Translations under genes and position numbers: made by a program
The notes under the pieces: model-generated
Databases searched by the model: none
Told to the model about the DNA's origin: nothing
The model's input: only the letters and a program-made list of their open reading frames with translations
Origin: Bradyrhizobium sp. CCBAU 53340
GTDB taxonomy: Bacteria > Pseudomonadota > Alphaproteobacteria > Rhizobiales > Xanthobacteraceae
Assembly: GCF_015291645.1 (NCBI RefSeq)
Contig: NZ_CP030055.1
Coordinates: forward strand, 7,214,501 to 7,278,500
DNA: 64,000 nucleotides
Reading direction: 5' to 3'
Part shown: in pieces, positions 27,159 to 35,329 of the stretch
How the letters are laid out: each line of letters opens with the position of its first letter
How positions within the stretch are numbered: position 1 is the first letter of the stretch

Positions 27159-27560
27159 CTAGTTCGCCGCCATGAAGATGGAGAGGCCGAAGCCGGTCAG
27201 GTGGTGCAGCGCCTGGTCGACGCCGATCAGGGTCCAGAACCAGGGGTGCTCCTGGTTGACGCCGAAATTGGCCGAGACCAGTCCCTTGGCGCGATCGATC
27301 GTGATGTGGATGACGAAATCGATCAGCGCCACGAACCAGAATTTCGGCGCGACGATCAGGATCAGCGGCAGCGCAACCGCAAGATGAATCAGGCAATGCA
27401 CCAGAAGCGGCAAGGCCCAGCCGTGCTTCTGATCCTTGCCATGCGCCATCCATGCCGTTTGCAGGACGAAATCAGCGATGATGTGCTTGAAGGTCAGCAA
27501 CAACATCCAGCCAATAAGCGCTTCGACCGGAACCGCCGATGACAGGGGTGGAAACGACAA
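27159..27560 (-). CDS. DUF3307-family membrane protein
   Basis: A 133-residue protein with about four hydrophobic segments and the DUF3307 pattern of buried His and Asp residues: FKHIIADFVLQTAWMAHGK, LVHCLIHLAVALPL, FVIHITIDRAKG, GVDQALHHLTGFGLS. The start appears to be TTG (27560), as no ATG occurs before the first membrane segment. Function unknown. Confidence 0.8.
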   Translation of the reverse strand: MSFPPLSSAVPVEALIGWMLLLTFKHIIADFVLQTAWMAHGKDQKHGWALPLLVHCLIHLAVALPLILIVAPKFWFVALIDFVIHITIDRAKGLVSANFGVNQEHPWFWTLIGVDQALHHLTGFGLSIFMAAN

Positions 27561-27909
27561 AGCCGACGCCCTCGTTGAACTCGAAAAGGAAAAATGGAGC
27601 GTTCAGCGCAACTTCTTCTTGGACCCGACAGATCGTCGGGACTGATGATTTATGACATTTCCCGCGCCGGAAAGCAGCCGGGGGAACTGGAAAATCGCCA
27701 ACTGTGGCTAAACGGTGATAGCATTCCCCATCGGCGGAAATCGGCCGGGAAGGACATCTGCGGCGCGAAATTTGCCTCCCGTTGCCGGCGCGCTATCATC
27801 CTCAGGTAGAGGATTATCGTTCTTTTTTCAGACGCTTACGAAATTTTCGCGTGCCGTCGGCGATGGCCGTGCCCGCCCGCAAATCCAGCAATAAGGCCAG
27901 AGTGCTGCC
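27561..27909. other. Intergenic region without a convincing gene
   Basis: About 350 bp between divergent DUF3307 and TAXI genes. Short ORFs here have no ribosome site or family match. Local inverted words (GACCCGACAGATCGTCGGGAC near 27620 forms a CCCGAC/GTCGGG hairpin) may be part of the promoters. No promoter consensus was clear. Confidence 0.5.
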
Positions 27910-29355
27910 ATGAGTGCTGAAGGCCCGACCTCATCGACCGAACTCCCGCCGCCCCGGCGTCCCAAGGTGATCAAGACCAATCAGCAGCAGGTTCTGATCT
28001 ATGTCGTGCTGACCCTGCTGTTGTCGCTGGCCACCGTCTGGGCCGGCCGAACCCTGCTGCACAATTCGGAGACGCTGATCTTCGCCGTCGGCGCTCCCAA
28101 CAGCGACGAAGCGCTGTTCGCGACCAAGCTTGCCAACGTGCTGAAGACCAATGCTTCGCGCTTCCGGGTCAAGATCGTCAATAATTCCGACAACGCCAAG
28201 GCGATCGCGCAGTTCGAGCGCAGGCAGGCCGATCTCGCCGTCCTGCGCACCGATGCCAAGGTGCCCGCGCGGGCGCGTACCCTGGCGATCCTGGAGCACG
28301 ATCTCGTGCTGCTGCTCGGTCCCGGCAACAAGAAGATCAAGTCGCTCGCCGAACTGAAAAAGAAAAAAGTCGCAGTCCTCGCGGAGAACGACGCCTCGCT
28401 CGCCTTCGTCCGCAACCTCCTCGACGTCCCTGACGGCCCCGACGCCGCGAAAATCCAGATGGCGCCGCAAGGATCCACGCTGGAGAAGCTGTTCGCGCCG
28501 GCCAACGGCTTCAGTGCGGTGATCGCCATCGTCCACGCCTCCAAGGCCGTGCGCGACAAGGCCTATGAGCAGGTCGCCAAGCGTGGCGGCTTCACGCTGA
28601 ATGCGATCGACGATGCCAAGGCGCTGGCACACAGATTCCCCGGCATTTCCGACGAGACATTGACGGCCGGCACGGTGTCCGCATCGCCCGAGATCCCCGA
28701 CGACGATCTCGACACGATCGGACTCGAATGGCTGCTGGTCGTCCAATCCAGGATGTCGGCGACCACCGCCGGCGACATCGCGCGCATCGTCTACGAGAAC
28801 AAATCCGCGCTCGGGCTCGACAACGGCTTTGCGACCCATATCGAGCCGGCGTCCGTCGAGAAGGACGCCTTCGTGATGGCGCATCAAGGCGCGGCCGACT
28901 ACATCAACGACGACACCAAGTCGTTCATGGATAAGTACAGCGACATGATGTATCTGGGCGCCGCCGCGCTCAGCGTCATCGGCTCGATCTTCGCGGCGAT
29001 CTACGCCAAGGTCACCCGCATCGCGCCGGAAAAGGCCAGCGAGCTCTCCACCGCCATCCTCGACGTCGGTGAGCGCATCGAGCACGCCCATTCGCTGGAT
29101 CAGCTCGAATGCCTCCAGGACGAGCTCGAGAGTATCCTGCGCGGCGCCGTGATCGGTCTGCGCGACGGCACGATCAGTACCGACGGGCTCGATACCTTCA
29201 AGCTTGGCTACGAGTTCGTCCGCGATGAAATCGGCATGCGCCGCGACTATCTGAAGCGCCACGCCAGCGAGATCGAGAAGGCCGCGGTTGGGGCCCTTTC
29301 TCCCCAGCATGACGACGCCAACGTCGTGGTGGTGAAAACAGCTCAGAGTGCCTGA
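27910..29355 (+). CDS. Membrane-anchored TAXI-family solute-binding protein
   Basis: A 481-residue protein. Residues about 27-50 form an N-terminal membrane anchor (VLIYVVLTLLLSLATVWAG), then a TAXI-type TRAP solute-binding domain (LIFAVGAPNSDEALFATKLANVL, KKKKVAVLAENDASL). A second span (MYLGAAALSVIGSIFAAIYA, about 347-366) precedes a 110-residue cytoplasmic helical tail. No TRAP permease gene adjoins it. It may bind a ligand in the periplasm and pass a signal inward rather than import it. Length exceeds ordinary TAXI proteins (about 320). Confidence 0.8.
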   Translation: MSAEGPTSSTELPPPRRPKVIKTNQQQVLIYVVLTLLLSLATVWAGRTLLHNSETLIFAVGAPNSDEALFATKLANVLKTNASRFRVKIVNNSDNAKAIAQFERRQADLAVLRTDAKVPARARTLAILEHDLVLLLGPGNKKIKSLAELKKKKVAVLAENDASLAFVRNLLDVPDGPDAAKIQMAPQGSTLEKLFAPANGFSAVIAIVHASKAVRDKAYEQVAKRGGFTLNAIDDAKALAHRFPGISDETLTAGTVSASPEIPDDDLDTIGLEWLLVVQSRMSATTAGDIARIVYENKSALGLDNGFATHIEPASVEKDAFVMAHQGAADYINDDTKSFMDKYSDMMYLGAAALSVIGSIFAAIYAKVTRIAPEKASELSTAILDVGERIEHAHSLDQLECLQDELESILRGAVIGLRDGTISTDGLDTFKLGYEFVRDEIGMRRDYLKRHASEIEKAAVGALSPQHDDANVVVVKTAQSA

Positions 29356-29410
29356 CCTATCGATCTGCGTCGCGCGCGAGGGGGGGCCTCGCCTTCGCCG
29401 GAGTCCTTCT

Positions 29411-29436
29411 GGAACTGATTCCCTCGTGCAACCGTT
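29411..29436 (+). promoter_or_regulatory. EcfG-type general stress promoter
   Basis: GGAAC (29411-29415) and CGTT (29433-29436) are 17 nt apart, 28 bp upstream of the ATG of a 72-residue membrane protein. This matches the EcfG consensus. Confidence 0.6.
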
Positions 29437-29464
29437 GGTCATCGGCAGAACCGGAGAACGCGCC

Positions 29465-29683
29465 ATGCGTATGCTCCTTCTCATCATCTTGCTGGGAATG
29501 CTGGTTGCCGTCGGTTACTTCGGCTATTCGGCCATGTCGGTCGAAGGTGACCCGATCCCGACAGAAGGTTATGTGGCACTGGCGCTCGGGGCGGGGTTCT
29601 CCGTGGTCGTCGGCATCGGCCTGATGATGCTGCTGTTCTTCAGCAGCCGCCGAGGCTACGACGAGCCTCCCCATTTCAAGTAG
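29465..29683 (+). CDS. Small two-span membrane protein, probably stress-induced
   Basis: A 72-residue protein with two hydrophobic segments (LLLIILLGMLVAVGYFGY, about 4-21; VALALGAGFSVVVGIGLMML, about 37-57) and a polar tail. No named family. ATG 29465 follows an EcfG promoter; the longer frame from 29348 overlaps that promoter and lacks a signal. It is probably expressed on its own under stress. Confidence 0.7.
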   Translation: MRMLLLIILLGMLVAVGYFGYSAMSVEGDPIPTEGYVALALGAGFSVVVGIGLMMLLFFSSRRGYDEPPHFK

Positions 29684-29853
29684 CGACCAGGCCGGGCGCC
29701 CACCCCAGCCACCTGCAAGACGCATCCAAGCCCTGATCCGGGCGGAGGATGCACCTGTCCGCCCCGTCGTTGACGGCCCCGGTGCGGGCGGGCACTTTGG
29801 CGCCGAAGTCCCAGCCCGGGACCATAAGCCTCAAGATCGAGCCGCCATCCCGC

Positions 29854-30963
29854 ATGTCCAAGCCGATGTTTCCCGCTCTGGCCCAGTTCGTGGCCGCGAC
29901 CGCCGGCCGCAACATGACCAAGGCGGCCTATATGGCCGTGTCTGTCGGCGTGCTCAGCATGGTGCTGCTGACGGTCGATCCGGCCTACGAGACGGCGCAC
30001 CGCTGGGTCGATTTTCTGCTGTGGGCGTGCCTGGTCTATTTCGTGTTCGAATGGCTGGTCCGGCTGCGCCACATGCGGCGACAGGGCCGGCTGGCCCTCT
30101 ATATGTCCTCCTCCGCCGGGCTGGTCGATGCATTGGGGGCACTGGCCGTACCGCTGGCGCTGATCTCCGGCGCCGATCCCAAGACAGCCTGGCTGCTGAG
30201 CGTGCTCTGGGTCTTGAAGGTGGTGCCGGGCATTCCGGGCCTGCGCCAGCTCCGGCGCGTGCTGGTGCTGGAATCGGGGCCGCTGGTCAGCGTGCTCGTG
30301 ATCTTCCTGATGGTGGTCTTCCTCGCCTCCGTCGCCGAATATTTCCTCGAGCGGGACGTGCAGCCGCAAACGTTCGGGAGCGTCCCCGCCGCGTTGTGGT
30401 GGGCGGTCGTCACTCTGACCACGACGGGGTATGGCGACGTCGTGCCGGTCACGCCACTCGGCCGCTTGGTCGCCGCACTGGTGATGATCTCCGGTCTCGG
30501 CGTGTTCGGCCTCTGGACCGGTATCCTGGCGACCGGTTTCGCGGCGGAGACGCGGCGCGACAATTTCCTCAAGACCTGGGAATCCGTCAGCAAGGTACCG
30601 TTCTTCGCGGCGCTGGGCCCGGCGGCGATCGCCGACGTCACCCATATGCTGCGCACCATGGAGCTGCCGGCGCGCACCATGATCATCCGCAAGGGTGCAC
30701 AGGGTGACTGCATGTATTTCATCGCCGCAGGCGCGGTCGAGGTCGACCTGCCCGGCAAGAAGGTTCAGCTCGGCGAAGGCGCCTTCTTCGGCGAGATGGC
30801 GCTGCTGGGCAACAATGTGCGCGGCGCCAATGTCTCGACCACGAAAGTGTCGCGCCTGCTGGTGCTCGACCTCGTCGACTTCCGCGTGCTGATGGCACGG
30901 CATCCTGATCTCGCCGAGACCATCGATGCCGAAGCGAAACGCCGCGCACTCGAAAACAAGTGA
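29854..30963 (+). CDS. Cyclic-nucleotide-gated K+ channel (MlotiK1-like)
   Basis: A 369-residue inner-membrane channel: six spans (S1-S6, about 25-228) with the K+ filter T191-G-Y-G-D195, a short linker, and a C-terminal cyclic-nucleotide-binding domain (about 250-350). The phosphate-binding cassette reads FFGEMALLGNNVRGANVST, with R323 in the place of MlotiK1 R307. S4 has few Arg, so voltage sensing is unlikely, as in MlotiK1. The start is uncertain: 29749 is also in frame, but its GGAGG touches the ATG. The enoyl-CoA hydratase gene follows 12 bp later. Confidence 0.87.
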   Translation: MSKPMFPALAQFVAATAGRNMTKAAYMAVSVGVLSMVLLTVDPAYETAHRWVDFLLWACLVYFVFEWLVRLRHMRRQGRLALYMSSSAGLVDALGALAVPLALISGADPKTAWLLSVLWVLKVVPGIPGLRQLRRVLVLESGPLVSVLVIFLMVVFLASVAEYFLERDVQPQTFGSVPAALWWAVVTLTTTGYGDVVPVTPLGRLVAALVMISGLGVFGLWTGILATGFAAETRRDNFLKTWESVSKVPFFAALGPAAIADVTHMLRTMELPARTMIIRKGAQGDCMYFIAAGAVEVDLPGKKVQLGEGAFFGEMALLGNNVRGANVSTTKVSRLLVLDLVDFRVLMARHPDLAETIDAEAKRRALENK

Positions 30964-30975
30964 ATGGAGACAAGA

Positions 30976-31761
30976 ATGTCGGACACAGCCGACGCAGCGA
31001 GCAGCCCCGTGCTCGAGATCACTGGCGCACGCGCCACCATTCGCCTCAATAGGCCCAAACATCTCAATCGGCTCCAGGCAGAGGATCTCGGCGAGCTGCT
31101 GAGATTGTTCGATCGGGTGGAAGCCGATCCTGATATCCGCGTCCTGGTGCTGACCGGCACAGGACGCGCGTTCTCCGCCGGCTACGACTTGAATTCGGTC
31201 GCCGAGCGCGCCGTGAGCGCCAACGAGCAGCAGAGCGCGGGTTCGGCTTTCGAGATCGTCGTCAACCGCCTCGAAGACCTCGGCGTACCGACGATCTGCC
31301 GGCTCAATGGCGGCGTCTATGGCGGATCGACCGACCTCGCGCTTGCCTGCGATTTCCGCATCGGGGTCGACACCGCCGAGATGTTCATGCCCGCGGCGCG
31401 GCTCGGACTGCACTATTACAGGAGCGGCATCAAACGCTACGTGACGCGGCTCGGCGTCGACAATGCGAAAAAGCTATTCCTCACGGCGCAGAAGATCAGT
31501 GCACCGGAAATGCTGCGGATCGGCTACCTCACCGCCATGGTGGCGGTCGAGTTTCTGGACGAGGAAGTCGACAAGCTCGCCAACATCCTCGCCGGCAATG
31601 CGCCACAAGCGATGCGCGGAATGAAGCGCGCCATCAACGAATTCGCCCGCGGCGAGCTGGATGAGCAGGCTGCCGACCAGCGTCACCGCGACAGCATGCG
31701 CGGCGAGGAGATCAAGGAAGGCATCAAGGCGTTCGCGGAGAAGCGGGCACCGCGGTTTTGA
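30976..31761 (+). CDS. Enoyl-CoA hydratase/isomerase family protein
   Basis: A 261-residue crotonase-fold protein. Oxyanion motifs are GRAFSAGYDLNSVAE and NGGVYGGSTDLALACDFRIG. The usual catalytic Glu region reads MPAARLGLHYYRSGIKRYV, without the common PE pair, so hydratase activity is doubtful. ATG 30976 is preferred over 30964 because GGAGA sits 5 nt upstream. It is probably co-transcribed with the K+ channel; no functional link is evident. Confidence 0.82.
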   Translation: MSDTADAASSPVLEITGARATIRLNRPKHLNRLQAEDLGELLRLFDRVEADPDIRVLVLTGTGRAFSAGYDLNSVAERAVSANEQQSAGSAFEIVVNRLEDLGVPTICRLNGGVYGGSTDLALACDFRIGVDTAEMFMPAARLGLHYYRSGIKRYVTRLGVDNAKKLFLTAQKISAPEMLRIGYLTAMVAVEFLDEEVDKLANILAGNAPQAMRGMKRAINEFARGELDEQAADQRHRDSMRGEEIKEGIKAFAEKRAPRF

Positions 31762-31764
31762 GGA

Positions 31765-32199
31765 TCACCGCCGCTTCGACCGCATCGCGCGTGTTTGCGT
31801 GAGCTTTGAATCGCGCGACAGCGCCTGATAGCGTTTGCTGTCGACGGCATAGATCGCGATTCGGCCCTCACTGTCGGCGTGCACACCCCAGCCATACCGC
31901 TTGCCGAGGCCCGAGGCACGCATACACGCCTGGCCGCGGGAGAAGAACGCAGCGCGGGCGGCGCTCTTCTCCGACTTGGTCGCCTTGGGTCCAAGTTCGC
32001 GTCCATGCTCCGAGGTCGCGAAGATCACATCGTCCGACGTGTACGTATAGGGTGCATTCGCGATCATTGCATATTGCAGGCCGGCCACCGTCGGCCGCCC
32101 TGCCCGCGGCGGCGGCTCCTGACCGGAGCGCGCCGGACAATCCTCGGCAACCTGGATGAACGTATCGAAACAGTTGGTCGTATGGATTGGCTTGGTCAT
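31765..32199 (-). CDS. DUF6157-family protein
   Basis: A 144-residue soluble protein. The N-terminus TTNCFDTFIQVAEDCPARSG, the central YTYTSDDVIFATSEHGRE and the C-terminal RAMRSKRR match DUF6157. Function unknown. The longer frame from 32307 runs into the GST gene; ATG 32199 is the family start. It lies 16 bp behind the GST, so they likely share a transcript. Confidence 0.75.
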   Translation of the reverse strand: MTKPIHTTNCFDTFIQVAEDCPARSGQEPPPRAGRPTVAGLQYAMIANAPYTYTSDDVIFATSEHGRELGPKATKSEKSAARAAFFSRGQACMRASGLGKRYGWGVHADSEGRIAIYAVDSKRYQALSRDSKLTQTRAMRSKRR

Positions 32200-32215
32200 A
32201 TCAGTTTCGGTCTCT

Positions 32216-32860
32216 TCATCCTCCCGCGGCCACGGCATGCTGCGCAGCCATCTCGTCGTCCGCCGCACTGATGCGCTGGAATGCGGGACGCGACGTGATG
32301 CGCTCACTATAGCGGACGAACACGTCCTTCTTGGGCACGATGCCGAACATCATGGTCCAGCTGAACGCGACACCCCACAGGACATCGGCCGCCGTCATGC
32401 GCTCGCCGAGCAGATATGGCCCTTTCGACAGCTGCGCCTCGAGCGCACCCAGCATGGTGTCGTAGTCGGCGTAGGGCGACTGCGTGATCGGCGCAGGTTC
32501 ACGCTGCATGAACTTGTCGATCAAAGCGGGCTCGAAGGAGGAGCCGTAATAGGCAATCCAGCGCAAATAAGGACCGCGCAGCGGGTCGTTCAGCGCGGGC
32601 GTGAGGCCGGCCTGCGGAAAAAGGTCGGCGAGATAAATGTAGATCGCGACCTGTTCGGTCACGAGCGCCTCGCCGCGCCTGACGGCCGGCACCTTGCCGA
32701 GCGGATTGATGCCGAGGTAGGCCGGCTGCCGCTGCTCGGCGGCCTTCATGTTGAGGACATGGAGATCATAGGGCGCGCCAAGTTCCTCGAGCAGCACCCG
32801 CGTGCCGGTGGCCCGGCTCTGCGGCGAATAATACAGCGTGATGCGGTTCGGATCGGTCAT
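32216..32860 (-). CDS. Glutathione S-transferase
   Basis: A 214-residue GST. The N-terminal domain has YYSPQSRATGTRVLLEELGAPY, NPLGKVPAV (cis-Pro) and the E/Q-x pair in VTEQVAIYIYLAD that binds the glutathione gamma-glutamyl group. The C-terminal domain has LLGERMTAADVLWG. It is divergent from an HTH-WYL regulator with a 31-bp operator between them, the second such unit in the window. Confidence 0.88.
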   Translation of the reverse strand: MTDPNRITLYYSPQSRATGTRVLLEELGAPYDLHVLNMKAAEQRQPAYLGINPLGKVPAVRRGEALVTEQVAIYIYLADLFPQAGLTPALNDPLRGPYLRWIAYYGSSFEPALIDKFMQREPAPITQSPYADYDTMLGALEAQLSKGPYLLGERMTAADVLWGVAFSWTMMFGIVPKKDVFVRYSERITSRPAFQRISAADDEMAAQHAVAAGG

Positions 32861-32909
32861 GGCGGGGTCTCCCTCGGGGTCGGCTTTCGATGGTGCCCCC
32901 TTGTAGCGA

Positions 32910-32940
32910 ACCATACCTGACATCCTGTGTCAGGTATGGT
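32910..32940. promoter_or_regulatory. Operator of the second WYL-regulator unit
   Basis: Perfect inverted repeat with 13-bp arms ACCATACCTGACA / TGTCAGGTATGGT and spacer TCCTG. It lies 49 bp upstream of the GST ATG and 10 bp before the regulator's ATG at 32951, so the regulator would block both promoters. Confidence 0.75.
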
Positions 32941-32950
32941 TCAAGGGATC

Positions 32951-33931
32951 ATGCGCGCGAGCCGAATGTTGTCGATCCTGACCACCCTGCAGGCCAAGGG
33001 GCAGGTCACTGCGCCCGAGCTGGCGGAGGCCTGCGAGGTCTCGGTGCGTACGATCTATCGCGACATCGACGCGCTCGCGGCGTCCGGCGTTCCTGTTTAC
33101 GCCGACCGCGGCGCGGAGGGTGGTTACCGCCTGCTCGATGGCTATCGCGTCAGGCTGAACGGGCTATCTCAAAGCGAAGCGGGCGCGCTGTTCCTCGCAG
33201 GGCTCCCGGGCCCGGCGGCGGCGCTGGGGCTGGATGCCGCGATGATCGCCGCACAGAACAAGCTGATGGCAGCGCTGCCGGCGAATTTGCGCGAAGACGC
33301 CGGCCGGATGCAGGAGCGTTTTCATCTGGACGCGCCGGGCTGGTTTGGCGAAACGGAAGAGCCAAAGCATCTGCGCGCCATTGCTGGTGCTGCTTTGCGC
33401 GGAACATTGATCAGGATTCGCTACCAGAGCTGGCGCGCCGAGAAGCAGCGCCGCGTCGCTCCGCTCGGCCTCGTGCTCAAGGGCGGCAGCTGGTATCTCG
33501 CGGGGCAGGTCGATGGCAGCGTCCGCACTTATCGCGTCGCGCGCGTGCTTGACTGCACCGCGCTCGACGACCGCTTCGATCGCCCCGCCGATTTCGACCT
33601 CGCAGCCTACTGGCGAGATGCGACACTGCGGTTAGAGGCCGAGATGCACCCGAACGTCGCAATCGTGCGGCTCTCGCCGTTTGGCGTGAAAATGCTCGAC
33701 GCACTGAGCCAGCCCTACGTCAGGGCGCGTACGCAGATTGAGGAAACTGCGGACGCGGACGGCTGGCGAATCGCCAGAGTGCCGACGGGAAAGACCTCTT
33801 GGCACGCCGCGGCGGAATTGTTGCGGCTCGGGCCAGAAGCAGAAGTGCTGGAGCCCGCGGACCTCCGCGAGAAGTTGGCCGAGCTGACACGGGCGACGGC
33901 GGCGCGTTATCACGCGGCGCCAAAAGCCTGA
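32951..33931 (+). CDS. HTH-WYL (YafY-type) transcriptional regulator
   Basis: A 326-residue regulator with the full YafY architecture: HTH (ASRMLSILTTLQAKGQVTAP then ELAEACEVSVRTIYRDID), a WYL domain in the middle (IRYQSWRAEKQRRVAPLGLVLKGGSWYLAGQVDGSVRTYRVARVL), and a WCX C-terminal extension. ATG 32951 has AAGGG 4-5 nt upstream. A GTG at 32927 lies inside the operator and is unlikely. It is divergent from a GST and probably represses it. The ligand is unknown. Confidence 0.88.
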   Translation: MRASRMLSILTTLQAKGQVTAPELAEACEVSVRTIYRDIDALAASGVPVYADRGAEGGYRLLDGYRVRLNGLSQSEAGALFLAGLPGPAAALGLDAAMIAAQNKLMAALPANLREDAGRMQERFHLDAPGWFGETEEPKHLRAIAGAALRGTLIRIRYQSWRAEKQRRVAPLGLVLKGGSWYLAGQVDGSVRTYRVARVLDCTALDDRFDRPADFDLAAYWRDATLRLEAEMHPNVAIVRLSPFGVKMLDALSQPYVRARTQIEETADADGWRIARVPTGKTSWHAAAELLRLGPEAEVLEPADLREKLAELTRATAARYHAAPKA

Positions 33932-34068
33932 CGGTGGCGCATTCCACCGCAGCCACGAAACAATCCTGAAACACGATTCTCGCCTTGCTGCATGAACGCG
34001 TTGGCGCGTCATCTCGACCGAGAAGCAGGGACACAACAACGGCCTTTGCGCCACACTGGAGAATGAAG

Positions 34069-34308
34069 ATGTTTCGTAAGCTTGCTCTTGGCCTGATCGC
34101 CGCAGGTTCGCTCGGCGCTGCCGCTCTCGCACCCACCGCCGCTTCGGCTCATGGCTTCCATCACTACTGGGGTCCCGGCTGGGGCTTTGGTTATGGCGGC
34201 CTCTACGTCAACACCGGCGTCAGCAACTGCTACCAGGAGCGCGTCGTCCAGACCCGCCACGGCCTGCGCGTCCGCGTCGTAAACGTCTGCGGCTACGGGA
34301 TCTACTGA
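34069..34308 (+). CDS. Small secreted Gly/Tyr/His-rich protein
   Basis: A 79-residue protein with a signal peptide (cleavage near ASAHG), then an aromatic Gly-rich stretch (HGFHHYWGPGWGFGYGGLY) and two Cys late (SNCYQERVVQTRHGLRVRVVNVCGYG) that may form a disulfide. Similar small proteins are frequent in Bradyrhizobium; role unknown. The second of two close ATGs (34069) is chosen because GGAG lies 7 nt upstream. A strong hairpin follows. Confidence 0.72.
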   Translation: MFRKLALGLIAAGSLGAAALAPTAASAHGFHHYWGPGWGFGYGGLYVNTGVSNCYQERVVQTRHGLRVRVVNVCGYGIY

Positions 34309-34325
34309 TCTCTAGACCTTCACGA

Positions 34326-34358
34326 CAAAGCTCCGGTCGCGCTGCGACCGGAGCTTTG
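34326..34358. terminator. Bidirectional hairpin terminator
   Basis: Perfect 15-bp arms CAAAGCTCCGGTCGC / GCGACCGGAGCTTTG with loop GCT, between convergent genes ending at 34308 and 34367. Confidence 0.85.
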
Positions 34359-34366
34359 CGTTTGAC

Positions 34367-35314
34367 TCAGGCATTTTGCCGATTCCGGCGAAACCAGGCC
34401 CAGGTCTCGCGCGTCGTTTGTATATAACCGCGGCCGCGATAGACGATCTCGCCGTCGACGATCTCGTTCAGCTTCGGCAGCGCGTGGAACGGGATCGACG
34501 GATAAGCGTGGTGCTCGACATGGTAGGGCATGTTCCACGCAATCCATTTGACGATCGCTCCGGTGTAGGTGGTGCGGGTGTTCTGAAAGGCGCTGCGGGT
34601 GCGCTCGCAGCCGGTGTGCTCGGCGAGGAGATAGGGCCTCAGGAAGAATTGCCCGATGACCAGCGGGACGATCCAGACCTTGAGCAGCAGGGTCGAGGAG
34701 AACCACAATGAGAGCGCGAACAGCAAGGCATAGAGGGCGGCATAGACGCGCGCTTCGGTCACGATAACGGCGCGCTTGTTCTCGGGAATCCAGGGCACCG
34801 TGACCTTGCCGGTGACGGCATGGCCGAGCATCAGCCGGAGGCGGCCCGCAACCTGGAGCAGACCGCTATAGGCAAGCGCGATCTGGGTCTCGGTTTTCGG
34901 CTTCACGCCGACGATCAGCTCGGGGTCCTTCTCGGGATCCTGGGTGTAGCGATGATGGTCCCAATGGAACAGGCAGTAATATTCGTAAGGCTGCCCGATA
35001 ATGAAGGCCGAGAGATAGCCGACGGCGAGATTGAGACCACGGCTCCTGAACGCGGTCTTGTGCGCGGTCTCGTGCAGCGCCATGAACAGGAAGGCGAGGA
35101 AATAGCCCTCGATTACCATCAGCGGCAACGCCCAAAGCACGCCATGGCGCGAGCTCACCTTCCAGACCAACGACCCGACCAGCACGACCACTGCGTAGTG
35201 GCAGAGGCTGCGCACCGCGCCCTTGAGATCAGAGCGAACCGATAATTCGCGCAGCATCGCCGGTGTCAACGGCTTCAGGCGATGGCCGGGTTCTGAAACG
35301 GTCGTGTCAGTCAT
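34367..35314 (-). CDS. Fatty acid desaturase-family membrane di-iron enzyme
   Basis: A 315-residue membrane protein with all three His boxes: HETAH, HWDHHRYT and HVEHH, plus an isolated conserved His in LLAEHTGC. The spacing and the C-terminal YHVEHHAYPSIPFHALP fit the desaturase/hydroxylase/beta-carotene ketolase superfamily. The substrate (acyl lipid or carotenoid) is unclear. It lies 15 bp downstream of the MetX-like acyltransferase gene, so they form one transcription unit starting near the 31-bp palindrome at 36445. Confidence 0.87.
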   Translation of the reverse strand: MTDTTVSEPGHRLKPLTPAMLRELSVRSDLKGAVRSLCHYAVVVLVGSLVWKVSSRHGVLWALPLMVIEGYFLAFLFMALHETAHKTAFRSRGLNLAVGYLSAFIIGQPYEYYCLFHWDHHRYTQDPEKDPELIVGVKPKTETQIALAYSGLLQVAGRLRLMLGHAVTGKVTVPWIPENKRAVIVTEARVYAALYALLFALSLWFSSTLLLKVWIVPLVIGQFFLRPYLLAEHTGCERTRSAFQNTRTTYTGAIVKWIAWNMPYHVEHHAYPSIPFHALPKLNEIVDGEIVYRGRGYIQTTRETWAWFRRNRQNA

Positions 35315-35329
35315 GGGCGGGGACCTGCA

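Noticed and set aside
27931..31413. Two long minus-strand ORFs opposite the TAXI and K+-channel genes
   Set aside because: Shadows caused by GC-rich codon bias; the plus-strand frames carry clear domains.
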